The notes under the pieces are model-generated. The model saw only the letters and a list, made by a program, of their open reading frames with translations, did no database searches and had not been told where the DNA came from. Positions 54,588 to 64,000 of a DNA stretch of 64,000 nt are shown here, piece after piece (position 1 is the stretch's first letter; each line of letters opens with the position of its first letter). Source of the stretch: Candidatus Devosia phytovorans. Its GTDB lineage: Bacteria > Pseudomonadota > Alphaproteobacteria > Rhizobiales > Devosiaceae. Made by a program: the position numbers and the translations under genes. The stretch covers positions 2,919,001 to 2,983,000 of the forward strand of contig CP119312.1 of the NCBI GenBank assembly GCA_029202405.1, given 5' to 3'.

Positions 54588-54617
54588 CCAAGCTTTGCCG
54601 CCTTGGCCACGTCTAAC
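54588..54617 (+). promoter_or_regulatory. Degenerate ECF-type promoter upstream of 54647
   Basis: CCAAGCTT, 14 bases, CGTCTAAC: both boxes deviate at two or fewer of the conserved positions, but the spacer is exactly 14 and ATG 54647 follows 29 bases on. Probably a weaker member of the set. Confidence 0.55.
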
Positions 54618-54646
54618 CAGAAACCGTCGAAATGAGAGAGACCGCC

Positions 54647-55201
54647 ATGCGTTTTGCCCTTGCTGCCGCCATCGCCATGTTCAGCCTGCCGGCGCAGGCC
54701 GATGTCGTCGACCAGTTCGCATCGGCGCGGCCGCTGTTTGGCACCACGTATCCGGCGGCGATCACCAGCGGCCTCGATGGTGACTGGGTGGAGTTGATGG
54801 GCTATGCCCGCAATCTGGGACCGGATGCCGGCCCCGCCCGGCTGCGGTCCTATGCCGAGGACTTCCTCGACATGACCTGCCATTCGGTTCGGTCTAAGGG
54901 CAAGGTGCGGGTCGAGAGCATCAGCGACTATCGTTTCACCATGCAATTGTCGCCGGAGGTCGCGGTGGTAACCCACTACGACTGGATCGAGGGCTCGCCG
55001 ATCACCGTCAACGCCCCGCGGTTCCTGCGCTCCACCCATGCGACGGAGTCTGAAGCAGATTATCGTCCCCGGCAATGGGATGGGCCAGTCACGATCCATA
55101 GGCCATCGCAGGATATCCTGGTGATCAACGAACCGGCCGGGACTATGGCCATTTGGGGCCGTTGCCCAGTAGCACCCTATGCAGAAGAAGGGGGAGAGTG
55201 A
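54647..55201 (+). CDS. Exported protein, first of a tandem paralogous trio
   Basis: 184 aa. Sec signal MRFALAAAIAMFSLPAQA. The mature domain has FASARPLFGTTYPAAITSGLDGDWVEL, a central MTCHSVRSKGKVRVESI, YDWIEG and a C-terminal MAIWGRCPVAPY. The gapped pattern FxxxxDGxW ... C ... Y-W ... GRCP recurs in the proteins at 55634 and 56244, so the three are diverged copies with a probable disulfide linking the two conserved cysteines. Its TGA shares a base with the next ATG. Function unknown. Confidence 0.74.
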   Translation: MRFALAAAIAMFSLPAQADVVDQFASARPLFGTTYPAAITSGLDGDWVELMGYARNLGPDAGPARLRSYAEDFLDMTCHSVRSKGKVRVESISDYRFTMQLSPEVAVVTHYDWIEGSPITVNAPRFLRSTHATESEADYRPRQWDGPVTIHRPSQDILVINEPAGTMAIWGRCPVAPYAEEGGE

Positions 55202-55524
55202 TGTGGCGGGGGATCATTGTTCACGGCATACCCCTGATCATAGCCATTGGCGCCGCTTTGCTCCTCCTCCCCTCGATCATGGGCGCTTCGGCCATGCAGG
55301 GCGTGGCCGCGTCGCAGGGCTATAATGTCGGCATCGCCGCCCTCTTCCTCTATCCGGCCAGCTATCAGGCCCTGATCATCGCCTGGGGCATCTGCCGCTG
55401 GCGCGGATGGTCGCTGCAGCGCATCTTCCTGCAGCTCATCTGGCTCTGCCTGCTGCTGTTCGCCGGCGCCATGAGCTATTCCCTGGTTACCTTGCAAACC
55501 TATCTGCAGAACGTGGCGAGCTAG
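55201..55524 (+). CDS. Small three-span membrane protein
   Basis: 107 aa, nearly all hydrophobic: spans at about residues 5-27, 43-62 and 75-98, with short loops (SAMQGVAASQGYN, RWRGWSLQ). ATG 55201 overlaps the previous TGA as TGATG and decides the start; the longer frame starts inside the preceding gene. Probably works with the exported protein encoded just before it. Family not recognised. Confidence 0.7.
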   Translation: MWRGIIVHGIPLIIAIGAALLLLPSIMGASAMQGVAASQGYNVGIAALFLYPASYQALIIAWGICRWRGWSLQRIFLQLIWLCLLLFAGAMSYSLVTLQTYLQNVAS

Positions 55525-55578
55525 GAATCCCAGGATTGAAGCCGCAAGAGGCTGTTTTGCCGGAATTGCCGATTTCCA

Positions 55579-55608
55579 CCAAGGTCCGTCTCACGGCATG
55601 CGTCCTAT
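55579..55608 (+). promoter_or_regulatory. ECF-type promoter upstream of 55634
   Basis: CCAAGGTC, 14 bases, CGTCCTAT; ATG 55634 starts 26 bases after the second box. The only well-formed site without a divergent partner. Confidence 0.8.
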
Positions 55609-55633
55609 AGGCAAACACAGATGAGGACCCGAC

Positions 55634-56176
55634 ATGCGCTTCGCACTCGCCTTTGCCCTGACCCTTGCCTGCTCTGGCCCGGCTTTGGCCCAGATCGACG
55701 ACGATTTCGCCATGGCCAACCGCATATTCGGCCAGATCTCGGCGGCCAGTGTCGTCGCTGACATCGACGGCGAATGGCTGCCGCTCAGCACGATCGCAAA
55801 TCTCGAGGGTGCCGATCCCGATCCTGGCCTGATCACCAGTTATCTCGAGCGCATCTGCGGCAATGACCCGGCGCGCGGCTTCGTTTTCACGGGGATCGAC
55901 GAGGCCAGTTTCGAAATGGCGGTGCCCAATGCCGGCCATGAGCTGGTCTATCGCCTGGACTGGATGGGCGGCGCCCAGTTCCATCGCAGCTTCGATCCGG
56001 CGGCCATGTTCTCGGCATTCGGCTTTGACAGCATGGAAGGTGAGCGCGGCATGGAGATGCGCGCAAGTGCACTCCGCAGCAATACCAACCTGGTCGATTT
56101 TTACCGCGTATCGCCGGACCTGCTAGCCATGGCCACGCCGCAACGCGTCGAAATCTACGGCCGTTGCCCAGGCTGA
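55634..56176 (+). CDS. Exported protein, second of the tandem trio
   Basis: 180 aa. Sec signal MRFALAFALTLACSGPALAQ, its first five residues identical to the 54647 protein. The domain shows FAMANRIFGQISAASVVADIDGEWLPL, the cysteine in YLERICGNDPARGFVF, LVYRLDWMGG and the end VEIYGRCPG, matching the trio pattern. GAGGA lies about 9 bases before ATG 55634. Located 67 bases upstream of the third copy, with which it is probably cotranscribed. Confidence 0.75.
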   Translation: MRFALAFALTLACSGPALAQIDDDFAMANRIFGQISAASVVADIDGEWLPLSTIANLEGADPDPGLITSYLERICGNDPARGFVFTGIDEASFEMAVPNAGHELVYRLDWMGGAQFHRSFDPAAMFSAFGFDSMEGERGMEMRASALRSNTNLVDFYRVSPDLLAMATPQRVEIYGRCPG

Positions 56177-56243
56177 TGCGGCCTGACCGCTGACGCTGCG
56201 ACACCATCCCGACGAGCCCGAGTGCCGACATCTGGAGATTGTG

Positions 56244-56774
56244 ATGAGGCTCAACCGCCTTCTGCTTGCCGTCCTGTTGGCCGCCGCGGCGACACCCCTC
56301 GCATACGCACAAAGCGCCGTGGACGAGGCTGTTGAAACGCTGGTCACCTTCGGCGATCTCGACGGAGTGGACGGCCGCTGGATCTGGGCCAACAAAACAG
56401 CATTGATCGACCTCACCGCGCCCAGCGGCGACAATCTCAGGGGCAAGATGGAGCAATTCTGCCCTGAGGATCGCTCACCGGTCATGCGCATCGAAACGGT
56501 TGATGATGGCTTCGACATCGGCGTTATCGATGCGCCGCCGGGCCTGCACTGGCAGTATCGACGCGACGCTTATGGCTCCTACACGCAGAGCTTGGAGCCG
56601 GACACTTTCTATGCGGCACTGGGCTATGGTGCCGATCATCCTCCCAGCGACGCTGTGATCGCCACCAATGAACGCGACAGCGGACCGGTGACGGTGATCC
56701 GGTCTGCCGAAAATGTGCTCCTGATCACCCACCGCAACGGCTTCGACATGTTCGTCCGCTGCGACGACAACTGA
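56244..56774 (+). CDS. Exported protein, third of the tandem trio
   Basis: 176 aa. Sec signal MRLNRLLLAVLLAAAATPLAYAQ. The domain has LVTFGDLDGVDGRWIWANKT, the cysteine in KMEQFCPEDRSPVMRI, LHWQYRRDAYG, and ends DMFVRCDDN, the most diverged trio member. GGAG six bases upstream supports ATG 56244 over GTG 56241. No ECF-type site in the 67-base gap before it. Last gene of the regulon block. Confidence 0.72.
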   Translation: MRLNRLLLAVLLAAAATPLAYAQSAVDEAVETLVTFGDLDGVDGRWIWANKTALIDLTAPSGDNLRGKMEQFCPEDRSPVMRIETVDDGFDIGVIDAPPGLHWQYRRDAYGSYTQSLEPDTFYAALGYGADHPPSDAVIATNERDSGPVTVIRSAENVLLITHRNGFDMFVRCDDN

Positions 56775-56877
56775 CGCTTGTGCTGCCCCGATAGCTACGT
56801 CACAGGTAGCTGAACATCGTTGCCAATCAACGTCAATGAGCGCCGTTCCGCAAACGGCACAAGCTCGAGGAGCCGCA

Positions 56878-57935
56878 ATGTCCAGAGCCGCCATTCACAA
56901 CGCCAGTTTCATCGCGCTTGTCCTGGCCGTCACTCTTGCGTTTGTTTGGCTGCTCCTCCCTTACTACAGCGCCATATTGTGGGCCGTGATCCTTGCGATC
57001 CTCTTCAACCCCTTGCAACGCCGGCTGACGGTCTGGCTCGGCGGTAGGCGCAGCATTGCGGCGGTGCTGAGTGTTCTTGCGGCAATATGCGTAGTCGTGA
57101 TCCCGGTCAGCCTGGTGGTCGCGTCGCTTTCCGTTGAAGTATCCTCGCTCTACCGCAGTGTCAGAGATAGCGAATTCACCCTCGCCGATGCGCTTACCCA
57201 AGCGCAGGCCATGTTGCCCTCCTTTGCGAGGGATCTTCTCAATGACGTTGATCTGGGCAACCTAGGGGAACTCCAGCAGAGCCTGATGTCCGGTCTTTCG
57301 TCGGTCGCCCAAGGCGTTGCGACCGGCGCTTTTGGCGTCGGTCAGGGTGCCCTGCATTTCTTAGTCATTCTCGCGATCATGCTCTATCTCCTGTTCTTCC
57401 TGTTCAGGGATGGCAGGTCGCTGGCGACCATGATCAGAAACGCCGTGCCGCTCGATCGGGAGCGCACCGACGACATCGCTGCCAAGTTCGTTTCAGTCGT
57501 CAAGGCGACTGTGCGCGGCAATGTATTGATCGCGATCATCCAGGGTGGGCTGGGTGGCATCACCTTCTGGCTGCTTGGCCTCGATGCACCGCTGCTCTGG
57601 GGTTTCGTGATGGCGGTGCTGTCGCTCCTGCCGGCAGTCGGCGCCATTCTGGTTTGGGCACCCTTTGCCATCTATCTCGGTTTATCCGGCGAAATGACCA
57701 AGGCAGTCATACTCCTGCTTGTAGGCGCATTGGTTATCAGCATGATCGACAACCTGCTGCGTCCATTGCTAGTCGGGCGGGAGACACGCTTGCCGGACTA
57801 TGTCGTGCTGATCTCGACGATCGGCGGACTGTCGCTGTTCGGCATCAATGGCTTCGTGCTCGGCCCGCTGGTCGCCGCCTTGTTCATTGCCGTCTGGTCG
57901 CAATTCACCGATGACCGGCTTGCCACATCGGAAAA

Positions 57936-57939
<4 letters not shown>
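56878..57939 (+). CDS. AI-2E/PerM-family transporter
   Basis: 353 aa with about eight spans and the AI-2E transporter fold: N-terminal [38 protein letters not shown] second hairpin, [21 protein letters not shown] and the C-terminal [52 protein letters not shown], all standard (long stretches condensed). Probable exporter or secondary transporter in the inner membrane. GAGGAG precedes ATG 56878. Convergent with the BCCT gene, overlapping by 4 bases. No ECF-type site upstream, so outside the regulon. Confidence 0.92.
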
Positions 57940-59930
<1,991 letters not shown>

Positions 59931-60362
59931 GATTGTCCCCGAGGTCTGGCTGTGCCGGCGGAGTACCCATCCGATCCGGCGTGATGGCTAAGACGCCAGG
60001 TTCAACAAAGTTCCGAGACGTGAAACAGACTCGGGAAGGCAGTCCGCTTTTGGCGAACATCGTATTAGGATTGAACGGCAGGAATGGGGTCGTGTATGGA
60101 CGGCTCTCCGTTGGCAAGGGATTTTCGGAGCTTTGCCGATGCTGGTTGGTGCGGCCGTGTATCCGACCTATAGGTGCGGCTATCATGTGCCGCTGGCCAT
60201 AATGCCTTTCGCGCGGTTCAGGTCCCGATCGGAAGCTCGCACTCGAAGTGCACGACCCCACTGGGTTTTCCTGATCCGGCGGTATCAACCGGCTTTGTGC
60301 ATTAGCTCCTGTCCGCCCTTTCCAACCTCGTCAGCGATTGCTCGCCTTGTCTCTTTCTATTC
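59931..60362. other. 432-base intergenic region with a dispersed repeat copy
   Basis: No gene supported. Bases 60046-60092 match 25851-25898 in spacing and most positions (GCTTTTG, then AACGGCAGGAATGGGGTCG), so both belong to a dispersed family or to decayed copies of one gene. The rest holds nothing recognisable between the BCCT start and the IS110 element; the left end of that element probably lies here. Confidence 0.45.
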
Positions 60363-61480
60363 CTATGCGACGGCCGGCTCCCTATAGCGATCACCGCTGG
60401 TCATCAGCGCCCAGACCATCCGGGCGGTTTTGTTCGCCAAGGCAACAGCCGCAACCTTCGTCGTTCGCCGTGCCATCAGTTGCACGAGCCACGGCCTCTT
60501 GGTTCCGTTCCGCTCGGCAAACCGGATGACCGCCATAGCCCCGACCACCAGCATTTGGCGCAGGTAGCAATTGCCTGCTTTGGAGATGCTGCCGAGCTTC
60601 TCCTTGCCGCCGCTGGAGTTCTGCTTAGGCACCAGCCCGATCCAGGCAGAGAGGCAACGCCCCGATCTGAACGCATGCGGATCGGCGACGGTGGCAACAA
60701 ACGCACTTGCTAGCAGCGGGCCTACACCTGGGATCTCCATCAACCGACGACCAAGCTCGGTCTCACGTGCGCTCGCACGCACACGGCGATCGTTCTCGAG
60801 AATCTGTTCCTTCACGACCCGGAGCTGTGCCTCGAGCATGCGCAGGCAGAGCCGAGCGTCAGCCGGCACCCTTGTGTCGTTCTCGTCATTGACGATGAGG
60901 AGCAGTTGCTCGACACCATTGCGCCCAATCGGCGCAACGACCCGAACTCCGCCAAGTGAGACCGCAACGCGTTCGATATCTGCGTGCGCTGGCGATTGAG
61001 CATCAACCGCACCCGATGCAACATCATTACGCTTTGCTGCTCGGGCGACTTTATTGGCACGAAGCGCATGGTGGGCCTGGTCACTGCCTCACAGATGGCC
61101 TCAGCATCGGCGGCATCGTTCTTCTGCCTCTTCAGATATGGCTTCACGTATTGTGCCGGCAGCAGCCGAACATCATGGCCTCGGGCAGTGAGCTCCCTCG
61201 CCCAATAATGCGAGGAACTGCAAGCCTCAATCCCCACCAGGCATCGCGGCAGCTTCTCAAAAAACGCTAACACACGCCCACGGGTAAGCTTCCGCCGGAC
61301 GACAATCTCGCCCGCAGCATCCACGCCGTGCACTTGAAATACTGACTTCGCGATATCCAGACCAATCGTGGTAACGTTGCCCATTATAGCTCTCCTCAGC
61401 TCTAGCCCCGCGATCTTACCGCAGGGGGGAGGAGAGCCGTCCATCGCATCATAAGCAGACGAAACCCAGAGCATAGCTAT
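60300..61480 (-). mobile_element. IS110-family insertion sequence (ends approximate)
   Basis: A single transposase-like gene of the IS110 type fills 60363-61384 on the minus strand. IS110 elements lack clear terminal inverted repeats and make no target duplication, so exact ends cannot be set by eye; the coordinates are a generous bracket. The transposase is frameshifted, so this copy is probably inactive unless supplied in trans. Confidence 0.6.
60363..61384 (-). pseudogene. Frameshifted IS110-family transposase
   Basis: From ATG 61384 the N-terminal DEDD (RuvC-like) domain reads GLDIAKSVFQVHGVD, VGIEACSSSHYWAREL and KNDAADAEAICEA, then NALRSHLAEFG. There the frame turns to nonsense, while the next frame resumes as VAPIGRNGVEQLLLIVNDEND and continues through the C-terminal Transposase_20 domain (IPGVGPLLASAFVATV, GRCLSAWIGLVPKQNSSGGK) to 60363. 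A missing G in the short G run at about 60941-60943 explains it. Repaired length would be about 340 aa, normal for the family. Both halves are otherwise intact, so the change is recent or a sequencing error. Confidence 0.88.
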
Positions 61481-62004
61481 TCCAAGTTACTCCGGTCCTT
61501 CGGTCAAATCGGCCAACCGGGGCATCTGCCGAATGAGTGAGTTAGATCGTCTCAATTCGTTCCAGGTCGCCCAACAGGTAACACCACCTCTCCCACATTC
61601 AATTGCCGCTCAGAAAGGTTTAGCACGCGATGGCTGTGCTAAAGAAAATGCACGCCTTCTCTCGCGCTTCGCGCGCAATGGAATATGGGACCGATGAGGT
61701 GGCGTGACCCCGATAAGAACCGCGGGCGCCTGCGGCGCGGGTCCCTCAGCTGCGCTTATCGAGGGTGGAGACCATATGGCGGTTCTTATCAGCGTCAACC
61801 CGTTGGGCTGGTCCACCCGATTGTCACTGCTTGCGCAGTACTTCCCAGACGGAGCCGCTTACGCGGCGCTCTTTCTTCCTTTAGTCCCCGATGGGGTCAC
61901 GCGAGTGACCCTGCGGATATGTAACGCCGCGGCATCGCCGGGGTTGTTACTTGTCCGTTCACATGCTCGTCCTCGAAGGGCGAGCATGTGAACTTGCAGC
62001 ACCC
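61385..62004. other. 620-base intergenic region rich in nested inverted repeats
   Basis: No convincing gene. Two nested inverted repeats mark 61702-61902: GCGTGACCCC (61702-61711) with GGGGTCACGC (61893-61902), and GATAAGAACCGC (61712-61723) with GCGGTTCTTATC (61779-61790). A smaller GGGTCAC/GTGACCC stem sits at 61894-61911. A long perfect hairpin is at 61957-61993. A mobile-element end, a resolution site or a remnant are all possible. Confidence 0.5.
61957..61993. repeat. 13-base perfect inverted repeat downstream of the DUF6035-like gene
   Basis: GTTCACATGCTCG (61957-61969) and CGAGCATGTGAAC (61981-61993) form a perfect stem around TCCTCGAAGGG. It lies 11 bases past the stop of the nuclease-like gene on its strand. 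No T run follows, so it is either a non-classical terminator or a recombination/element end. Confidence 0.65.
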
Positions 62005-63438
62005 CTAACCGTCGAGCTTAGGCAGTTGGTAGACTGTGGGAGCCAACCTTGGCGGCGTCGACAACAACGCAAAAGCCAACCGGGGCAAGACCGCGGCAAT
62101 GGTCGCCTTGTGGAAGTGCTGGAGGTCGCGGGCGTCTTTCTGACGCAACCAGTACAGACGGGACCTCGTCTCTCCCGAGAGTACGCGGGCGACATTTGGA
62201 AGGTGCACGAGCACGTTGTTGACGAGGTGAGACCAGTTCTTCGCCAAGGCGGAGGCGAGCAAGATGTCGGTCACTTCCTGGATTTCTTCGGCAGCTCCCT
62301 CGTCGTACTCGAGCACTTTGTGCAACCACGACAGAACCTGCCATACGCCGTTCCTAAGCATCCAATGCACACCAGATCCTCCCACGCTGTGAGCGACGAC
62401 TGACAATTCCCTCAGATAGCCATGCTGCTCCTCCCCTGAAGCAACTGCAGATCGGATCGCGGTGAGCTCCTCGCCACACTTTGCGCCAACCTGAGCTTGC
62501 AGTGAATTCGCATAGCGCTCGACCCCACCGCGAGCGCGCTCTTCGCGAGTAAGCAGCACGACGTCGGCCGACACCATGGATCGCTGCCAAATGTTAGCGA
62601 TGCGTCTCGAAGTAGTCAGCTTTGGCAAAAGAGAAAGCTCGACGAGTCGCAACGCGCCAGCCCGCTCGCTATCGCGAAGGCACTGTCCGTCGATCGCGAG
62701 GATCCGCCCACCGGCGTTGAAATAGAGATCCTGGAAGCCCTGTTGATCCAGAGCTCCAAGCGCCTCGGCGTCAGTGAGCCAGACGTGGTGGAAGCCCTTC
62801 TCTTGGTAATAGCTCTCCCGACGCCCAATAACGTGCTGATAGGCGGTGCGAAGCTGGACATCGAGGGCAAGACGAGCGGCCGAGTGAACCGCAGAAACGT
62901 CAGGGCGCGTGGAGCGCCGATCTCCGGGCACAGCCAACTGCTCCACTTCGACATGACTGAAGTCTGGGGCCGCCTCCAAGCATTTCGCCAGAATGAGCTT
63001 GAGATGGGCGTGCCGCTCCCCCTCCTGTACGCCGCCGTACTTCGCCCAGTTTGCGTGGCTTGTGCCTTGGTCCCGCAAAGGGCAAGCCACATCGCTGGGC
63101 ACATGAACGAAAAAGGCCGCGTCTGCACAACCGGGATAGTTGTGATGCGCATGAATCTTCAGCGGCTGACCGCACTGAGGGCAAAAATATGAGTTGCTTC
63201 CCACGGCGGCTTTCTTCGCTTCTGCGATGCGCAAGGCAGAAAATCCAGCTTGGGACAGCGGGTCCAAGACGACTGAGGTGGGAAGCAACGTCTCGTTGCC
63301 GTATTCATCGCGCTCGATCACCGAAGTGATCGAGCGCTCAACCTTGCGACGTGCGTTGAGGCGAGACTGAAGATGCTGGCCAAGTGTGTTGGCCGCTGGC
63401 TTGGCCAGAAGCGGGTTTGCCTTTCGGAACTTGCTCAT
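62005..63438 (-). CDS. DUF6035/CoiA-like putative nuclease
   Basis: 477 aa. After a basic N-terminus, a zinc-ribbon-like stretch YFCPQCGQPLKIHAHHNYPGCADA and DVACPL, then at residues about 160-215 TRPDVSAVHSAARLALDVQL followed by RTAYQHVIGRRESYYQEKGFHHVWL. The RPDV...LDVQ...Y pattern is that of CoiA-type and DUF6035 proteins, a PD-(D/E)xK nuclease-like core. The C-terminal half is helical. It lies 11 bases downstream of the AAA+ gene on the same strand, so the two form an operon. A role in defence or DNA processing is inferred. Confidence 0.72.
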   Translation of the reverse strand: MSKFRKANPLLAKPAANTLGQHLQSRLNARRKVERSITSVIERDEYGNETLLPTSVVLDPLSQAGFSALRIAEAKKAAVGSNSYFCPQCGQPLKIHAHHNYPGCADAAFFVHVPSDVACPLRDQGTSHANWAKYGGVQEGERHAHLKLILAKCLEAAPDFSHVEVEQLAVPGDRRSTRPDVSAVHSAARLALDVQLRTAYQHVIGRRESYYQEKGFHHVWLTDAEALGALDQQGFQDLYFNAGGRILAIDGQCLRDSERAGALRLVELSLLPKLTTSRRIANIWQRSMVSADVVLLTREERARGGVERYANSLQAQVGAKCGEELTAIRSAVASGEEQHGYLRELSVVAHSVGGSGVHWMLRNGVWQVLSWLHKVLEYDEGAAEEIQEVTDILLASALAKNWSHLVNNVLVHLPNVARVLSGETRSRLYWLRQKDARDLQHFHKATIAAVLPRLAFALLSTPPRLAPTVYQLPKLDG

Positions 63439-63449
63439 GGTGCCGGTCC

Positions 63450-64000
63450 TCAGTTGAACCGGGGACGCGACTTGGTCGCGGCCGCCGCATCGAGGGCTTT
63501 GTGGAGCTTGCGGAGGCTCCTGATGCGACCTGCCTCATAAGCCTCGAACAGCGCCGCCGCCAGTTCGGGTTCGAGCCCACGCGTCACAACCTCTTTGGCA
63601 ACGATCTGCGCCATGGCATCTGCGTCTGGCTGCTCAACCCTGATGATCTTGCACCGGTCGCGCAGGGGCGCGGCGATGCGACTGATATCGTTCGCAAGCA
63701 GGATCCAGTTGAGATGGCTGAGATCGATTTCAGCCTGAAGAAAGCTATCCATATGGCGCGACGCGCTCGCCTTCGACAGCAAACCGATCAGGGCCTCGGT
63801 GGGAGTGTCACTCCCTCCCCGGGATACATCACGCAGCTTGTCCAGCTCATCAACGATGACCAACAGGTTTGCAACGCGGCTATCAGCCAACGCCCTCAGC
63901 AGCTCCGACGGCCGTGAGCTGGAAAACACAGAATCGGCGCTGATCAAAGCGGTGGTCGTGGTCAAAGACGAAGCGTCGAGATAGAGCACCGGCAAATTGG
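63450..64000 (-). CDS. AAA+ ATPase, Lon-like (5' end outside window)
   Basis: About 183 residues of the C-terminal part are visible; the frame is open through the window end, and no ATG start lies inside. Walker B LLVIVDELDKL, sensor 1 LNWILLANDISRI, arginine finger PLRDRCKIIRV and sensor 2 SLRKLHKALD are present in AAA+ order. Walker A must lie upstream. The small domain resembles Lon-type AAA+ proteins. Operon partner of the DUF6035-like gene, just downstream on the same strand. Confidence 0.85.
   Translation of the reverse strand, partial: NLPVLYLDASSLTTTTALISADSVFSSSRPSELLRALADSRVANLLVIVDELDKLRDVSRGGSDTPTEALIGLLSKASASRHMDSFLQAEIDLSHLNWILLANDISRIAAPLRDRCKIIRVEQPDADAMAQIVAKEVVTRGLEPELAAALFEAYEAGRIRSLRKLHKALDAAAATKSRPRFN

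Noticed and set aside
60930..60950. Programmed frameshift in the IS110 transposase
   Set aside because: IS110 transposases are normally one frame, and no long slippery run plus stimulator is present; a plain deletion is simpler.
61704..61991. 95-residue open frame over the inverted-repeat region
   Set aside because: It simply crosses the repeats and hairpin, with no ribosome site or recognisable domain.

Overview
The window looks like chromosome from a high-GC alphaproteobacterium of the Hyphomicrobiales, probably close to Devosia. That placement is inferred from the protein families, the many Tat-exported ABC binding proteins and the codon use; no rRNA or tRNA gene was seen to confirm it. 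The gene layout is dense, with many 4-base ATGA and 1-base TGATG overlaps.

Region by region: (1) 1-4.7 kb holds the 3' part of malate synthase G, a malic enzyme-phosphotransacetylase fusion and a GlcG/HbpS-like protein. (2) 4.8-25.7 kb is a carbohydrate or sugar-acid catabolic region. It has an EamA exporter with an IclR regulator, a LacI regulator with a perfect palindromic operator, a dipeptide-type ABC importer with two paralogous Tat-exported binding proteins, two glycoside-hydrolase-like proteins, and an operon of an enolase-superfamily dehydratase, an aldehyde dehydrogenase, an iron alcohol dehydrogenase and an Ldh-type dehydrogenase, divergent from a GntR regulator. (3) 26.2-31.6 kb is a tight SsuABC/TauABC-like import operon that carries an FAD oxidoreductase and a two-cluster ferredoxin between its permease and ATPase genes. 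(4) 31.8-35.3 kb looks like a decaying acquired segment: a LysR fragment, two aldo-keto reductases and a flavodoxin with an in-frame TGA.

(5) 35.4-56.8 kb is the most striking part. About 30 genes, nearly all small exported or membrane proteins of unknown function, surround an ECF-type sigma factor and a one-span anti-sigma-like protein at 48.2-49.5 kb. Ten sites of the form ACCAAGG(T)-N14-CGTCnnAT plus one degenerate site lie just upstream of the transcription units. Ten of the eleven are arranged as five back-to-back divergent pairs. I read this as a previously undescribed ECF regulon of envelope or secreted proteins clustered round its own sigma factor. The link between this sigma factor and this motif is inference.

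(6) 56.9-59.9 kb carries an AI-2E/PerM-type permease and a BCCT osmolyte transporter, convergent. (7) 60.3-64 kb holds a frameshifted IS110 transposase, a stretch rich in inverted repeats, and a two-gene operon of an AAA+ ATPase (cut by the window end) and a CoiA/DUF6035-like putative nuclease, which could be the edge of a defence locus.

Several genes are broken: a doubly damaged exported protein (44.2-45.3 kb), the LysR fragment, the flavodoxin and the IS110 transposase. Sequencing error cannot be excluded for the single-base lesions.
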